Positions 32,326-38,672 of a DNA stretch of 64,000 bases are shown piece by piece. Origin of the DNA: CAKAHY01 sp963522175. Its GTDB lineage: Bacteria > Bacillota > Clostridia > Lachnospirales > Lachnospiraceae. The notes below the pieces were generated by a model, which saw nothing but the letters and a program-made list of their open reading frames with translations, was not told where the DNA came from and did not search any database. Location of the stretch: the NCBI GenBank assembly GCA_963522175.1, contig CAUQXC010000003.1, positions 62,001 through 126,000 on the forward strand, written 5' to 3'. Numbering within the stretch: the first letter of the stretch is position 1; the number at the start of each line of letters is the position of its first letter. Both the position numbers and the translations under genes were made by a program.

Positions 32326-33012
32326 TTACTGTTTCTCTTGTACTTTCTTCGCTATAAAAGGGTCTAGTGCCTCTTTTTTTGAACTTTTTACATCCATATC
32401 TTCGGCCTCGCCTTCGACATGACAACCCATCAGAGTATTTGGAATATGTATTCTTGCGAAAAACGCTGCCGCCCTGTAAGCAAGCATGAGCTCCGGCATT
32501 GTTTGCCACTTTTTATTGCTAATCCATCCTTCAGCTTTGACAAGGTTCATATCCACCGTAGGCCCTTCTATAATTTCGCCATCACTAACTCTTGTCGCCC
32601 TTACATAACAACCACGACTATCTGTTCCTTTTTCACCAATATAAACATGAGTTACGTTTTTAAATTCTCTACTTGCCTTAATCAGTGCTGTGCATGCCTG
32701 CCCACTCCATGACGGTTTTCCCTTCACAATATATAGGTTCTGCATAACCATCATGGGACCTATCCCTATTCTATTTGCCATATCTATAGCTATTGCACAG
32801 TCCTGCGGCTTCCCCTTATATGCTTCCGGAACAAGGTTGGAGACCGCCAGCATCTTCCCCATATCAAAAATTTCTTGAAAAGTAGTCCTGTTTGCAAATG
32901 TGTTTACCATTGCTGGTGGAGCATAATTATTTACCACTAACCCTGTCGGTTCTAATGTAGGCTCTGCAATGTCAATTACTTCAGCAACCTTAGTTTCTTC
33001 CGTTTTATCCAT
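32326..33012 (-). CDS. Putative RecT-like recombination protein
   Basis: A 228-residue protein with FQEIFDMGKMLAVSNLVPEA, DCAIAIDMANRIGIGPMMVM and QNLYIVKGKPSWSGQACTAL. This segment is shared by a large group of phage proteins found beside RecE-like nucleases and SSB and often annotated as RecT-type single-strand annealing proteins. I infer the function from that context; the sequence itself has no catalytic motif. ATG follows AGGAGG. It is 26 bases from the ATPase gene. Confidence 0.6.
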   Translation of the reverse strand: MDKTEETKVAEVIDIAEPTLEPTGLVVNNYAPPAMVNTFANRTTFQEIFDMGKMLAVSNLVPEAYKGKPQDCAIAIDMANRIGIGPMMVMQNLYIVKGKPSWSGQACTALIKASREFKNVTHVYIGEKGTDSRGCYVRATRVSDGEIIEGPTVDMNLVKAEGWISNKKWQTMPELMLAYRAAAFFARIHIPNTLMGCHVEGEAEDMDVKSSKKEALDPFIAKKVQEKQ

Positions 33013-33038
33013 AATTCCTCCTGTTTTATATTTTTCTA

Positions 33039-33329
33039 TTATGTGCTATAATTATCTTGAAAAACTTTTTGGTTCCAGTTTTTCGCTTCCGCCGTATTCC
33101 CGTACGGCGGATTTATTTTTCTTAATTCCTCAAACTTTGCTACGACTATATGATCCTTTGCTTGATCTATTATTGTATCCAGCAAGTCCTTCATAGTGAG
33201 TGAACTTTCGTTGTAAAGATCCACTAAAAAGTTGTACTGGTCTTTGCCTATTCTCACGACCGCATCTCTGTCGCTATTTATGTATTTCATTACCCTACCC
33301 GGGATTACAATCTTAAAGTCTTTACCCAC
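33039..33329 (-). CDS. Hypothetical phage protein (Arc-like helix pair possible)
   Basis: A 96-residue protein from GTG (GKDFKIVIPGRVMKYINSDR, NFLVDLYNESSLTMKDLLDT, then VAKFEELRKINPPYG). The pattern VVRIGKDQYNFLVDLYNESS followed by a second helix resembles ribbon-helix-helix proteins but is not decisive. The start codon is adjacent to the stop of the upstream gene. Function unknown. Confidence 0.6.
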   Translation of the reverse strand: MGKDFKIVIPGRVMKYINSDRDAVVRIGKDQYNFLVDLYNESSLTMKDLLDTIIDQAKDHIVVAKFEELRKINPPYGNTAEAKNWNQKVFQDNYST

Positions 33330-33503
33330 CTATTTTCTCCCTCCTAAAAAATTTGGTATTTCAACAGGCGTCTCTATAGGCTTATAGGTCACCTGCACTT
33401 GTGTAATTGTTCCGTTTGCATCTGCGCAGACTTTAACGTCTACAGGGCGCAAACTACCCTCGCAACGCTTTAAAACGTCACTGTAAAAATCTGATACATT
33501 CAT
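33330..33503 (-). CDS. Small hypothetical phage protein
   Basis: A 57-residue protein (MNVSDFYSDVLKRCEGSLRP, then DVKVCADANGTITQVQVTYK). The ATG at 33501-33503 has GGAGAA 7 bases upstream; a longer frame reaching into the methyltransferase gene has no ribosome site. It starts 5 bases after the methyltransferase stop and abuts the next gene. No family recognised; the beta-rich second half looks like a small folded domain. Confidence 0.6.
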   Translation of the reverse strand: MNVSDFYSDVLKRCEGSLRPVDVKVCADANGTITQVQVTYKPIETPVEIPNFLGGRK

Positions 33504-33508
33504 TTGTT

Positions 33509-35306
33509 TTATTCTCCTTCCCTTTGTAGAACTTCGACTATGCCTTCCATCACTATATTTGCACACGGAAGTGCTATACCATTACCCCACATCTTATACT
33601 TAGCTGAATCGCTTTCAGGATTTTGCAGCCACTTTCTAATTTGATTGTCAGTCTTTTCCTTTTTATCTACACCTAGTGCTTCTGCATGTTCCTTGAATAC
33701 CATTCGCCAGTACATGATATCGCTCTCTATAGGCTCCGCTATAGCAAGATTATCAGCCCAACCATCCGGAAATCCTTGAAGTCTTCCGCACTCTGTAGGC
33801 GTCAGTCTTCTGACTATGTACTCCCTATTTTTCTCTATGATGGTTTGTATATTGTCGCCAGGTTCTGCCCTCAAAGTGCCAGTCTTTCCATCTTCATATA
33901 AGTGCCCACCCACTCTTGAAACTGCCCCTGGCTCAAATGCAACTACGAGATCCGTGGAGTCCTCAATATCTGAAGAATTACAATCTCTAAAGCCCTGTAT
34001 TTCATAAGTCTCATGTGCTACACCTCCTGGTCCTTTTGCAACCAGCGTCTGTGCGATGTCTTCCTGTATACTTATATCGTATTTGGCATTCATTCCTTGA
34101 TTAAACGCCGCCCTATCTATAGAATACGCAATTGAATGTTTATCAGCTGTTGTTAGTGTATACGCTGGATCATTTTCGTCCCCAACCCCAAAGCTGTTTG
34201 CTGTTTTTTGACTCTTATACCTTGATGCTTTATCCATCATCGGAATTACAACTCCTATAGTCGCTTGCCCTGTACTTGAATTTCCCTGTGTTAAACAAGG
34301 AGATATTGCCATACTGATAGGGTCTTGTGTCAAATGAAATGCCGTAGGCTTGTCAATCACCATTGGAACATTACCACCACCTGTCCCCATTCTTCCTGTT
34401 AAGGTTGGAAATGTACCATCTTCACATATATCCACTCTGCTATCTTGTGCATGATTCTCAAGCACAATAGGAACATTATTACCTTCAGTTCTCATCTTCT
34501 GAGCAAGTGTTGGAGACATTCTGCTTTGTACAGCTATGCTTCTCCTGTCTCCAATATCAAAACAGGCGACATTCTCTCTATTTGCTTTTTCAGTGCTATC
34601 TCCAACACCGGTGGCAGTACCTTTCCTTTCTGCTCTCTTCAGTATCCCCTCGCAAGCCGTCCTGCTCAAATAATATTTCGGGTGCGGTGCCACCTCCAAA
34701 ATCTGCGACAAGATAGATTCTTTTTCTTCGTTGGGGAACTCCGAAGTATTGAGCGTCCAGCACTCTCCATGCGATGGAATAATCGTCTCCCACGATGCAC
34801 CCGGCTGCATTCCATTTGCCCTTTTCAGGAATAGGGACTGATACTGAGTTATCCTTGATTTTTGCGATTTCTTCAAGGACTGACCAGAAGTCTTTCCCTT
34901 TATTGCTTGAGAATGCTCCGGGGACATTTTCCCAGACCATGAACCTTGGTCGGATCTGTTTTCCTGTTCTTCCTGATGCCTTATCACTTTCTCTCATCTC
35001 CCTTACAATTCTTATTTGCTCTCTGAATAGATTGCTTCTTGCACCATCAAGCCCTTCACGCTTTCCAGCTATGCTCATATCTTGACAAGGCGATCCGCCT
35101 GTAATGATATTTACTTTGGGAAGCTTTCCGCCGTCTAATTTCTTAATATCTCCTAAGTGTTCCATATCCGGAAAGCGTGTAGCTGTAACCAGCATTGGAA
35201 ACGGCTCTATTTCACTTGCCCATATAGGCTTGACTCCGCACCTGCTTCCTGCTAGTTCAAAACCTCCACTTCCACTAAATAATGAACCCATTGTCAATTT
35301 ATCCAT
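33509..35306 (-). pseudogene. Cytosine-5 DNA methyltransferase, disrupted by a one-base frameshift
   Basis: The N-terminal frame (34596-35306) holds motif I TMGSLFSGSGGFELAG, motif IV GGSPCQDMSIAGKREGL with the catalytic Cys, ENVPGAFSS (motif VI) and VPQRRKRIYLVADFGGG (motif VIII). It ends soon after FEQDGLRGDTEES. The C-terminal frame (to 33509) supplies the variable recognition region, motif IX RRLTPTECGRLQGFPDGW and motif X KMWGNGIALPCANIVMEG. Joining needs a shift at about 34615-34660, in the purine tract AGAAAGGAAAGG, equivalent to one surplus base. The intact enzyme would be about 590 residues. The required +1 shift has no programmed signal, so mutation (or a read error) is likelier than recoding. 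The target sequence cannot be predicted. Confidence 0.8.
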
Positions 35307-35324
35307 TTTTACCTATCTCTTTTT

Positions 35325-35534
35325 TTATTCTCCTTCTACTATTTCTGATAACTCTACTTTTAAGGCTTTGGCTACTGCCTCAGCTGTAAGTTTGTTACAA
35401 ACTAGGCCCCTTCTCATACGCCTTAATGCGACGGTTGACACCTCCGCCAAAGCGGCAAAAGCATAAAGAGGTATATTCTTTTCGTCAATTAACTCTGTAA
35501 GTTTCCCGCCGTTTATTTTTACTCGGTTGCTCAT
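35325..35534 (-). CDS. Small Cro/XRE-type helix-turn-helix protein
   Basis: A 69-residue protein: KLTELIDEKNIPLYAFAALA, EVSTVALRRMRRGLVCNKLT, AEAVAKALKVELSEIVEG. The helix-turn-helix fits the lambda-repressor-like fold (helices at about 10-20, 24-31, 35-42, 46-55). It may act as a Cro-like or excision-type regulator in the early operon. GGGGGG precedes its ATG, which overlaps the upstream gene by four bases. Confidence 0.7.
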   Translation of the reverse strand: MSNRVKINGGKLTELIDEKNIPLYAFAALAEVSTVALRRMRRGLVCNKLTAEAVAKALKVELSEIVEGE

Positions 35535-35785
35535 TCTATTCCCCCCTTAATAAGTTCTATTATTTCCTTGTCGTCTAATTCGAACTTATCGGCTATACGC
35601 CAAAGCTCGTGCAGTGGCATATCAGAGCAATCTTTTATTCTGTTTTGATATGTCTTTTTGCATTTGCCTATAACGGTGGCCATCCTTTCGTCTGAAACGG
35701 TTTCTTTGTTTCCGGATACCCTTCCTACCATACTTCTGAATGCGTTAATACGCTTTTGATTTTTACTTTCTTTCAATTTCGGCAT
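35531..35785 (-). CDS. Small DNA-binding-like early phage protein
   Basis: An 84-residue basic N-terminus (PKLKESKNQKRINAFRSMVG) and a C-terminal helix-turn-helix-like segment (ERMATVIGKCKKTYQNRIKD, then MPLHELWRIADKFELDDKEI). The last motif is common in small phage regulators (similar to a XRE-like fold with a longer first helix). It is coupled to the next regulator by a four-base overlap. Role unknown. Confidence 0.62.
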   Translation of the reverse strand: MPKLKESKNQKRINAFRSMVGRVSGNKETVSDERMATVIGKCKKTYQNRIKDCSDMPLHELWRIADKFELDDKEIIELIKGGIE

Positions 35786-35801
35786 TGATTTCCCTCCTCC
35801 T

Positions 35802-36152
35802 CTATAATTTTTTTATAAGGTCACTCAAAAGAAAAAAAGCTTTTGTACGTGTTCCTGAAAACTCCTTATGCAAATCCCAAAAGAATGCAGTAGTAAATTC
35901 TTTGTCCATATCTTCGGTACGGATTCCCACTGTACCGTCGCAATAGTGACGATAAAGCTCTTTTTCATCTTTATTCTTCACCGATATGCTGTATCTAGCT
36001 CCAAACTCTCCGCAACTGGTATCTGTATAAGTTAGCGTATAAGGCTTTCCGTTTCTCTCGAAACTAAAAACCTTACGAGGCTGGGAATACCCACCACCGT
36101 TGCAGGCTCTTCTCGAATCTACCATTTCGATTAAAACAATATTCTTTAACAT
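35802..36152 (-). CDS. Hypothetical phage protein
   Basis: A 116-residue protein (MLKNIVLIEMVDSRRACNGG, GYSQPRKVFSFERNGKPYTL, then CGEFGARYSISVKNKDEKEL). It looks like a small beta-rich domain; no motif I can name. It has a good ribosome site (GGAGGAAAAG) and lies 12 bases after the pentapeptide gene. Confidence 0.6.
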   Translation of the reverse strand: MLKNIVLIEMVDSRRACNGGGYSQPRKVFSFERNGKPYTLTYTDTSCGEFGARYSISVKNKDEKELYRHYCDGTVGIRTEDMDKEFTTAFFWDLHKEFSGTRTKAFFLLSDLIKKL

Positions 36153-36164
36153 ACTTTTCCTCCT

Positions 36165-36401
36165 CTATTTGAAGTTTTTAATAAAGTCTGTAAGAGATAT
36201 TAAGAGGTCCGTGCCTCTTAAGTCTGCGTCTCTTAAATCGGCACCTCTTAAGTCTGCGCCTTTTAAATCAGCACATCTTAAGTCTGCACCCCTTAAATCA
36301 GCGCATCTTAAGTCCGCGTTTCTTAAATCTGCGCCTGCTAAATCTGCACCCGCTAAGTCTGCTCCTCTTAAGACCGCATTGGACATAATATTTGAATACA
36401 T
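36165..36401 (-). CDS. Pentapeptide-repeat protein
   Basis: A 78-residue protein, residues 13-67 being eleven uninterrupted pentapeptides of the form [G/N/C/D][A/T]DL[A/R/K/L]. Short N- and C-terminal extensions (MYSNIMSNAVLR and ISLTDFIKNFK) cap it. Such repeats fold as a right-handed square helix; larger members (Qnr, MfpA, McbG) mimic DNA and bind gyrase, but this one is much shorter and lacks the loops of those. In this prophage it sits in the early operon, where a DNA mimic could shield phage DNA or alter host topoisomerase or restriction. That use is inference. The start has GGAGGAAAAATA. Confidence 0.9.
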   Translation of the reverse strand: MYSNIMSNAVLRGADLAGADLAGADLRNADLRCADLRGADLRCADLKGADLRGADLRDADLRGTDLLISLTDFIKNFK

Positions 36402-36540
36402 TATTTTTCCTCCTTAGTTCTTATTCTGCTTTTCCATTCTTTCTAAAAGCTCCTTACCTTTTCCCTTTACTTTACCTTTAATCTCTCCTAAAATATTCTT
36501 ACAGGCTCTGCCAAGCCGAGTAAATGAAAGGAGATTTGCA
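36402..36540. other. Gap between divergent small genes, no gene found
   Basis: The 139 bases separate the pentapeptide gene (minus) from the plus-strand small gene. A minus-strand open frame rich in Gly/Lys runs through it but has no start codon or ribosome site. No clear promoter pair was seen for either direction. Confidence 0.4.
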
Positions 36541-36738
36541 ATGACTGATTTGGAAAAGCGTGCCCATGACCTTGCTATTTTTTCACTTTATGTACAATAC
36601 GATAGAGATTATCGTGATACAGGTAAGCAAGGCGGTAATATAGTTGCTATGTATCAAAAATCTTACAAAGACTTTCTGATAGACCTTCGTTACGATGAAG
36701 ACGGCAACCTATTTAACTGGGACGCTCCCCATAAATAA
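36541..36738 (+). CDS. Small hypothetical protein on the opposite strand of the early operon
   Basis: A 65-residue protein (MTDLEKRAHDLAIFSLYVQY, NIVAMYQKSYKDFLIDLRYD, EDGNLFNWDAPHK) with AAAGGAG 7 bases before ATG. It reads plus strand while all its neighbours read minus, and overlaps the end of the next gene tail to tail by 30 bases. Similar short proteins starting M-T-[DE]-[LF]-E-K-R-A-H-D occur in other Firmicutes phages. Function unknown; the opposite orientation suggests expression in the lysogen or as an antisense to the early transcript. Confidence 0.65.
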   Translation: MTDLEKRAHDLAIFSLYVQYDRDYRDTGKQGGNIVAMYQKSYKDFLIDLRYDEDGNLFNWDAPHK

Positions 36739-36939
36739 CATCGGGTTGCTTTCGCTCCCAAATTGTGACTGAATAAGTCTGCCAACTTGTTCAGTGTCTG
36801 AGAGTTTGAGTTCGCCCTCAAGCTCTCTTATTTTTGCTTGAAACATTCTATCCATTCCTATTTTCAGAATTTTCCAATCTCGATAAGAAATTCCTTTTAA
36901 AGCTTCTGCATACTTAATTGCATTTTCTGTATTCATCAA
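36709..36939 (-). CDS. Hypothetical early phage protein
   Basis: A 76-residue helical protein (MMNTENAIKYAEALKGISYR, DWKILKIGMDRMFQAKIREL, EGELKLSDTEQVGRLIQSQF). No recognised family. It begins 9 bases after the antirepressor stop, and GGAGGAGG lies before its start. Its last 30 bases overlap the opposing small gene. Confidence 0.6.
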   Translation of the reverse strand: MMNTENAIKYAEALKGISYRDWKILKIGMDRMFQAKIRELEGELKLSDTEQVGRLIQSQFGSESNPMLFMGSVPVK

Positions 36940-36948
36940 TTCCTCCTC

Positions 36949-37713
36949 CTAACCTACCTTTTCTTCTTTTCCCAAAAAGAGATTTACAAAATACACCTGC
37001 CCTCTACCTGTTACCTTTGTGGTCTTTGTTACTCTCACACTCCCATCAGGATTATTTATCGTACTTTCCTTTACCTCAAATAACCCCAACTCCATAGCCT
37101 TTTGTGTAGGCAGGTTCTTACTGCTTCCTGATTTCATCAAAAAGCCTCTTTGTCTTAATTCCTCAAACAGCCTCTTTTGTCCTGTATCGTATCCATTTTG
37201 TTTAAGGAGCTTTGCAAGGTCTCCGATAAGGATTGATGTATCACTCGCGGATACCGATTTAGCGAACAAGGCTAAAGGTTGCATCCTCTCATTTTCAGCC
37301 TCTAACGCTTTCCTTGCTTCTCTCTCCTCTTTTAGTGCCTTGAACGCTTCAATAGCAAGGTCGGGATTATCCAATAGGTCTTCTTTAGCGTATAAGCCGT
37401 GCTTCCTTATATTGGGAAGAACTTCCGAAGTTACCCACCTCTTGAAAGCTTTCGCATTTGGGAGCTTGCTTGATAAAATAAGAGAGTATAATCCGCTTTC
37501 GTTGATGATAGTTAAATCTTGACTTCCTCCAAGGGTGTCACGTTTTGTTACCCCCTTGTCATCAGTGTCTACGTGGTCGCTTATCGCTTTTCTTGAATTG
37601 CTATACCCCAGTATCTCCGCCACATCTTTACCCACGAACCAAGGTTCGCTGTTGATTTCTATAGTTCGGATTTCTCCAAACACTTCATTCTTAAAAATTT
37701 TTAATTCGTTCAA
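36949..37713 (-). CDS. Phage antirepressor, Bro-N plus KilAC domains
   Basis: A 254-residue protein in the lytic early operon. The N-terminal Bro domain shows FGEIRTIEINSEPWFVGKDV, AEILGYSNSRKAISDHVDTD and LPNAKAFKRWVTSEVLPNIR; a helical linker (LKEEREARKALEAENERMQP) leads to a C-terminal KilAC/ANT domain (DLAKLLKQNGYDTGQKRLFE then LREQRGFLMKSG-like). It counteracts the XRE repressor and promotes induction. The start is the TTG at 37711-37713, with GGAGGTG 6 bases before it; a longer frame passes through the small upstream gene and has no site. Confidence 0.88.
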   Translation of the reverse strand: MNELKIFKNEVFGEIRTIEINSEPWFVGKDVAEILGYSNSRKAISDHVDTDDKGVTKRDTLGGSQDLTIINESGLYSLILSSKLPNAKAFKRWVTSEVLPNIRKHGLYAKEDLLDNPDLAIEAFKALKEEREARKALEAENERMQPLALFAKSVSASDTSILIGDLAKLLKQNGYDTGQKRLFEELRQRGFLMKSGSSKNLPTQKAMELGLFEVKESTINNPDGSVRVTKTTKVTGRGQVYFVNLFLGKEEKVG

Positions 37714-37726
37714 TAAAATCACCTCC

Positions 37727-37882
37727 TTAGTTCTGTTCTTTTTCAATCCATGGCAAAGCAAGTACCCTTGCCATCTCCATGCCTTCTGCAAGTCCAAGCA
37801 AATATTCTTGCTTTTCCTGACTTAGTTTTGGCAATGTCTCTTTTAAGATTGCTACAATCTTTTTAGTGTCCTTTTTTGTCAT
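37727..37882 (-). CDS. Small early phage protein, first gene of the lytic operon
   Basis: A 51-residue protein (MTKKDTKKIVAILKETLPKL, SQEKQEYLLGLAEGMEMARV, LALPWIEKEQN) with AAAGGAG before its ATG. It is the first gene after the early promoter, the place of Cro-like or small regulatory proteins. The EKQxYLxGLAEGM segment is common in such proteins of Firmicutes phages, but no role is proven. It was too short for a simple length cut-off. Confidence 0.65.
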   Translation of the reverse strand: MTKKDTKKIVAILKETLPKLSQEKQEYLLGLAEGMEMARVLALPWIEKEQN

Positions 37883-37920
37883 TGCTTTACTCCTTTCTTG
37901 CGTTTGTTGGTTATGCGTAC

Positions 37921-37949
37921 ATAATACATCGTTAAAACGACTTTGTCAA
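37921..37949 (-). promoter_or_regulatory. Early lytic promoter with operator palindromes
   Basis: TTGACA (37944-37949) and TATTAT (37921-37926), 17-base spacer, start the minus-strand early operon. The spacer contains the palindrome TCGTTAAAACGA (37929-37940), and a related inverted half-site GTCGTTTT lies at 37959-37966. The half-site AAAACGAC is repeated on both sides, giving likely XRE repressor operators over the -35 and -10 boxes. Confidence 0.75.
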
Positions 37950-37979
37950 TAGGTTTTTGTCGTTTTTGCGAACTTTTTC

Positions 37980-38008
37980 TTGACTTTTATTTTCTTACCT
38001 TATATACT
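37980..38008 (+). promoter_or_regulatory. Repressor promoter
   Basis: TTGACT (37980-37985) and TATACT (38003-38008), 17-base spacer, lie 36 bases before the XRE gene start and are divergent from the early promoter. The two promoters are back to back across the operator region, a lambda-like switch. The XRE gene has AGAAAGGAGG at its start. Confidence 0.75.
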
Positions 38009-38044
38009 ATGAATATAAGAAAAATGATTTAGAAAGGAGGTATC

Positions 38045-38425
38045 ATGGGCGAAAGAGTAAAAGAACTTAGAAAAGTTTTAGGGCTGTCAGGCGAAAAATT
38101 CGGAGAAAAAATCGGAGTTACTCGCTCGGCTATCTCTGATATAGAAAGGGGTCGCAACGGATTGAGCGACTCAAACATTTTGGCAATCTGCCGTGAGTTC
38201 AATGTAAATGAAGAATGGCTCCGTACTGGATCGGGCGAAATGTTTAAAGACATGACACTTGATGAAGAGATTATAAGTTTTATCGGAAACATACAGTGGG
38301 ACGCTTCTAATACTTTTAAGAAGCGATTCATATCAGCTATAGCAAAGCTGAACGAGGAGGAGTGGAAAGTATTAGAAAAGATTATCACCGCATGTGCGAA
38401 TGAGATAGAAGAAAAAGAGCAATAA
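38045..38425 (+). CDS. XRE-family prophage repressor (CI-like)
   Basis: A 126-residue protein. The N-terminal helix-turn-helix is clear: RVKELRKVLGLSGEKFGEKI, GVTRSAISDIERGRNGLSDS, NILAICREFNVNEEWLRTGS. The C-terminal half (roughly 85-126, FKKRFISAIAKLNEEEWKVL) is helical and lacks the Ser/Lys peptidase of LexA-type repressors, so induction by self-cleavage is unlikely; relief by the antirepressor fits better. It faces away from the lytic operon and has its own promoter. A small gene converges on it at its 3' end. Confidence 0.88.
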   Translation: MGERVKELRKVLGLSGEKFGEKIGVTRSAISDIERGRNGLSDSNILAICREFNVNEEWLRTGSGEMFKDMTLDEEIISFIGNIQWDASNTFKKRFISAIAKLNEEEWKVLEKIITACANEIEEKEQ

Positions 38426-38429
38426 AAAA

Positions 38430-38443
38430 GACTGACATCAGTC
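38430..38443. terminator. Small hairpin shared by repressor and convergent small gene
   Basis: GACTG (38430-38434) pairs with CAGTC (38439-38443), loop ACAT, preceded by A6 on the plus strand. It lies between two convergent stop codons (38425 and 38438). On the minus strand it is followed by T6, so it may end the small gene's transcript. Confidence 0.5.
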
Positions 38444-38548
38444 AGCCTTAAGCAAATTTTTGACATATAAGAGTATCAATCTTAATTGTCTACGATTTGC
38501 AAGCAAGAGCAATCTGCAGAGCTCTTTAAATATTTCCTTATCAGACAT
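38438..38548 (-). CDS. 36-residue protein convergent with the repressor
   Basis: Reading minus: MSDKEIFKELCRLLLLANRR, then QLRLILLYVKNLLKAD. GGAGGGG lies just before ATG, and a perfect consensus-type promoter lies 46 bases upstream (see 38594-38622). It is one long amphipathic basic helix, too polar to be a membrane span. The stop is 13 bases from the repressor stop on the other strand. Small ORFs at this position occur in other Firmicutes phages, but I know of no function. It could regulate the repressor by protein contact or by antisense transcription. Confidence 0.65.
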   Translation of the reverse strand: MSDKEIFKELCRLLLLANRRQLRLILLYVKNLLKAD

Positions 38549-38593
38549 TTTCCCCTCCTGCTACCCTGCACAAACTAAAATGGTGATGTAATA

Positions 38594-38622
38594 AGTATAT
38601 CGAATGTTTGTTTGATTGTCAA
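38594..38622 (-). promoter_or_regulatory. Consensus promoter of the 36-residue gene
   Basis: On the minus strand TTGACA (38617-38622) and TATACT (38594-38599), spacer exactly 17. It points towards the repressor gene 3' end. No palindrome comparable to the main operator was seen nearby, so it may be constitutive in the lysogen. Confidence 0.75.
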
Positions 38623-38672
38623 GGTGGTGAGAGCAGGTTTTTTAGGTAAAGATATAACAAGGTTTATAAATT

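Noticed and set aside
34660..34987. Upstream part of the second methyltransferase frame as a separate gene start
   Set aside because: Its first 110 codons overlap conserved catalytic motifs of the other frame and look random; only the part after about 34650 matches methyltransferase sequence.
33509..35306. Programmed frameshifting of the cytosine methyltransferase
   Set aside because: The join needs a +1 shift and the site AGAAAGGAAAGG is no known +1 or -1 signal; a surplus base is simpler.
36165..36401. Tandem repeats as a CRISPR array
   Set aside because: The 15-base repeats are codons of a pentapeptide protein, without spacers or cas genes.
36402..36540. Minus-strand Gly/Lys-rich open frame ending just before the pentapeptide gene
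   Set aside because: No ATG, GTG or TTG start between its upstream stop and its end, and no ribosome site.
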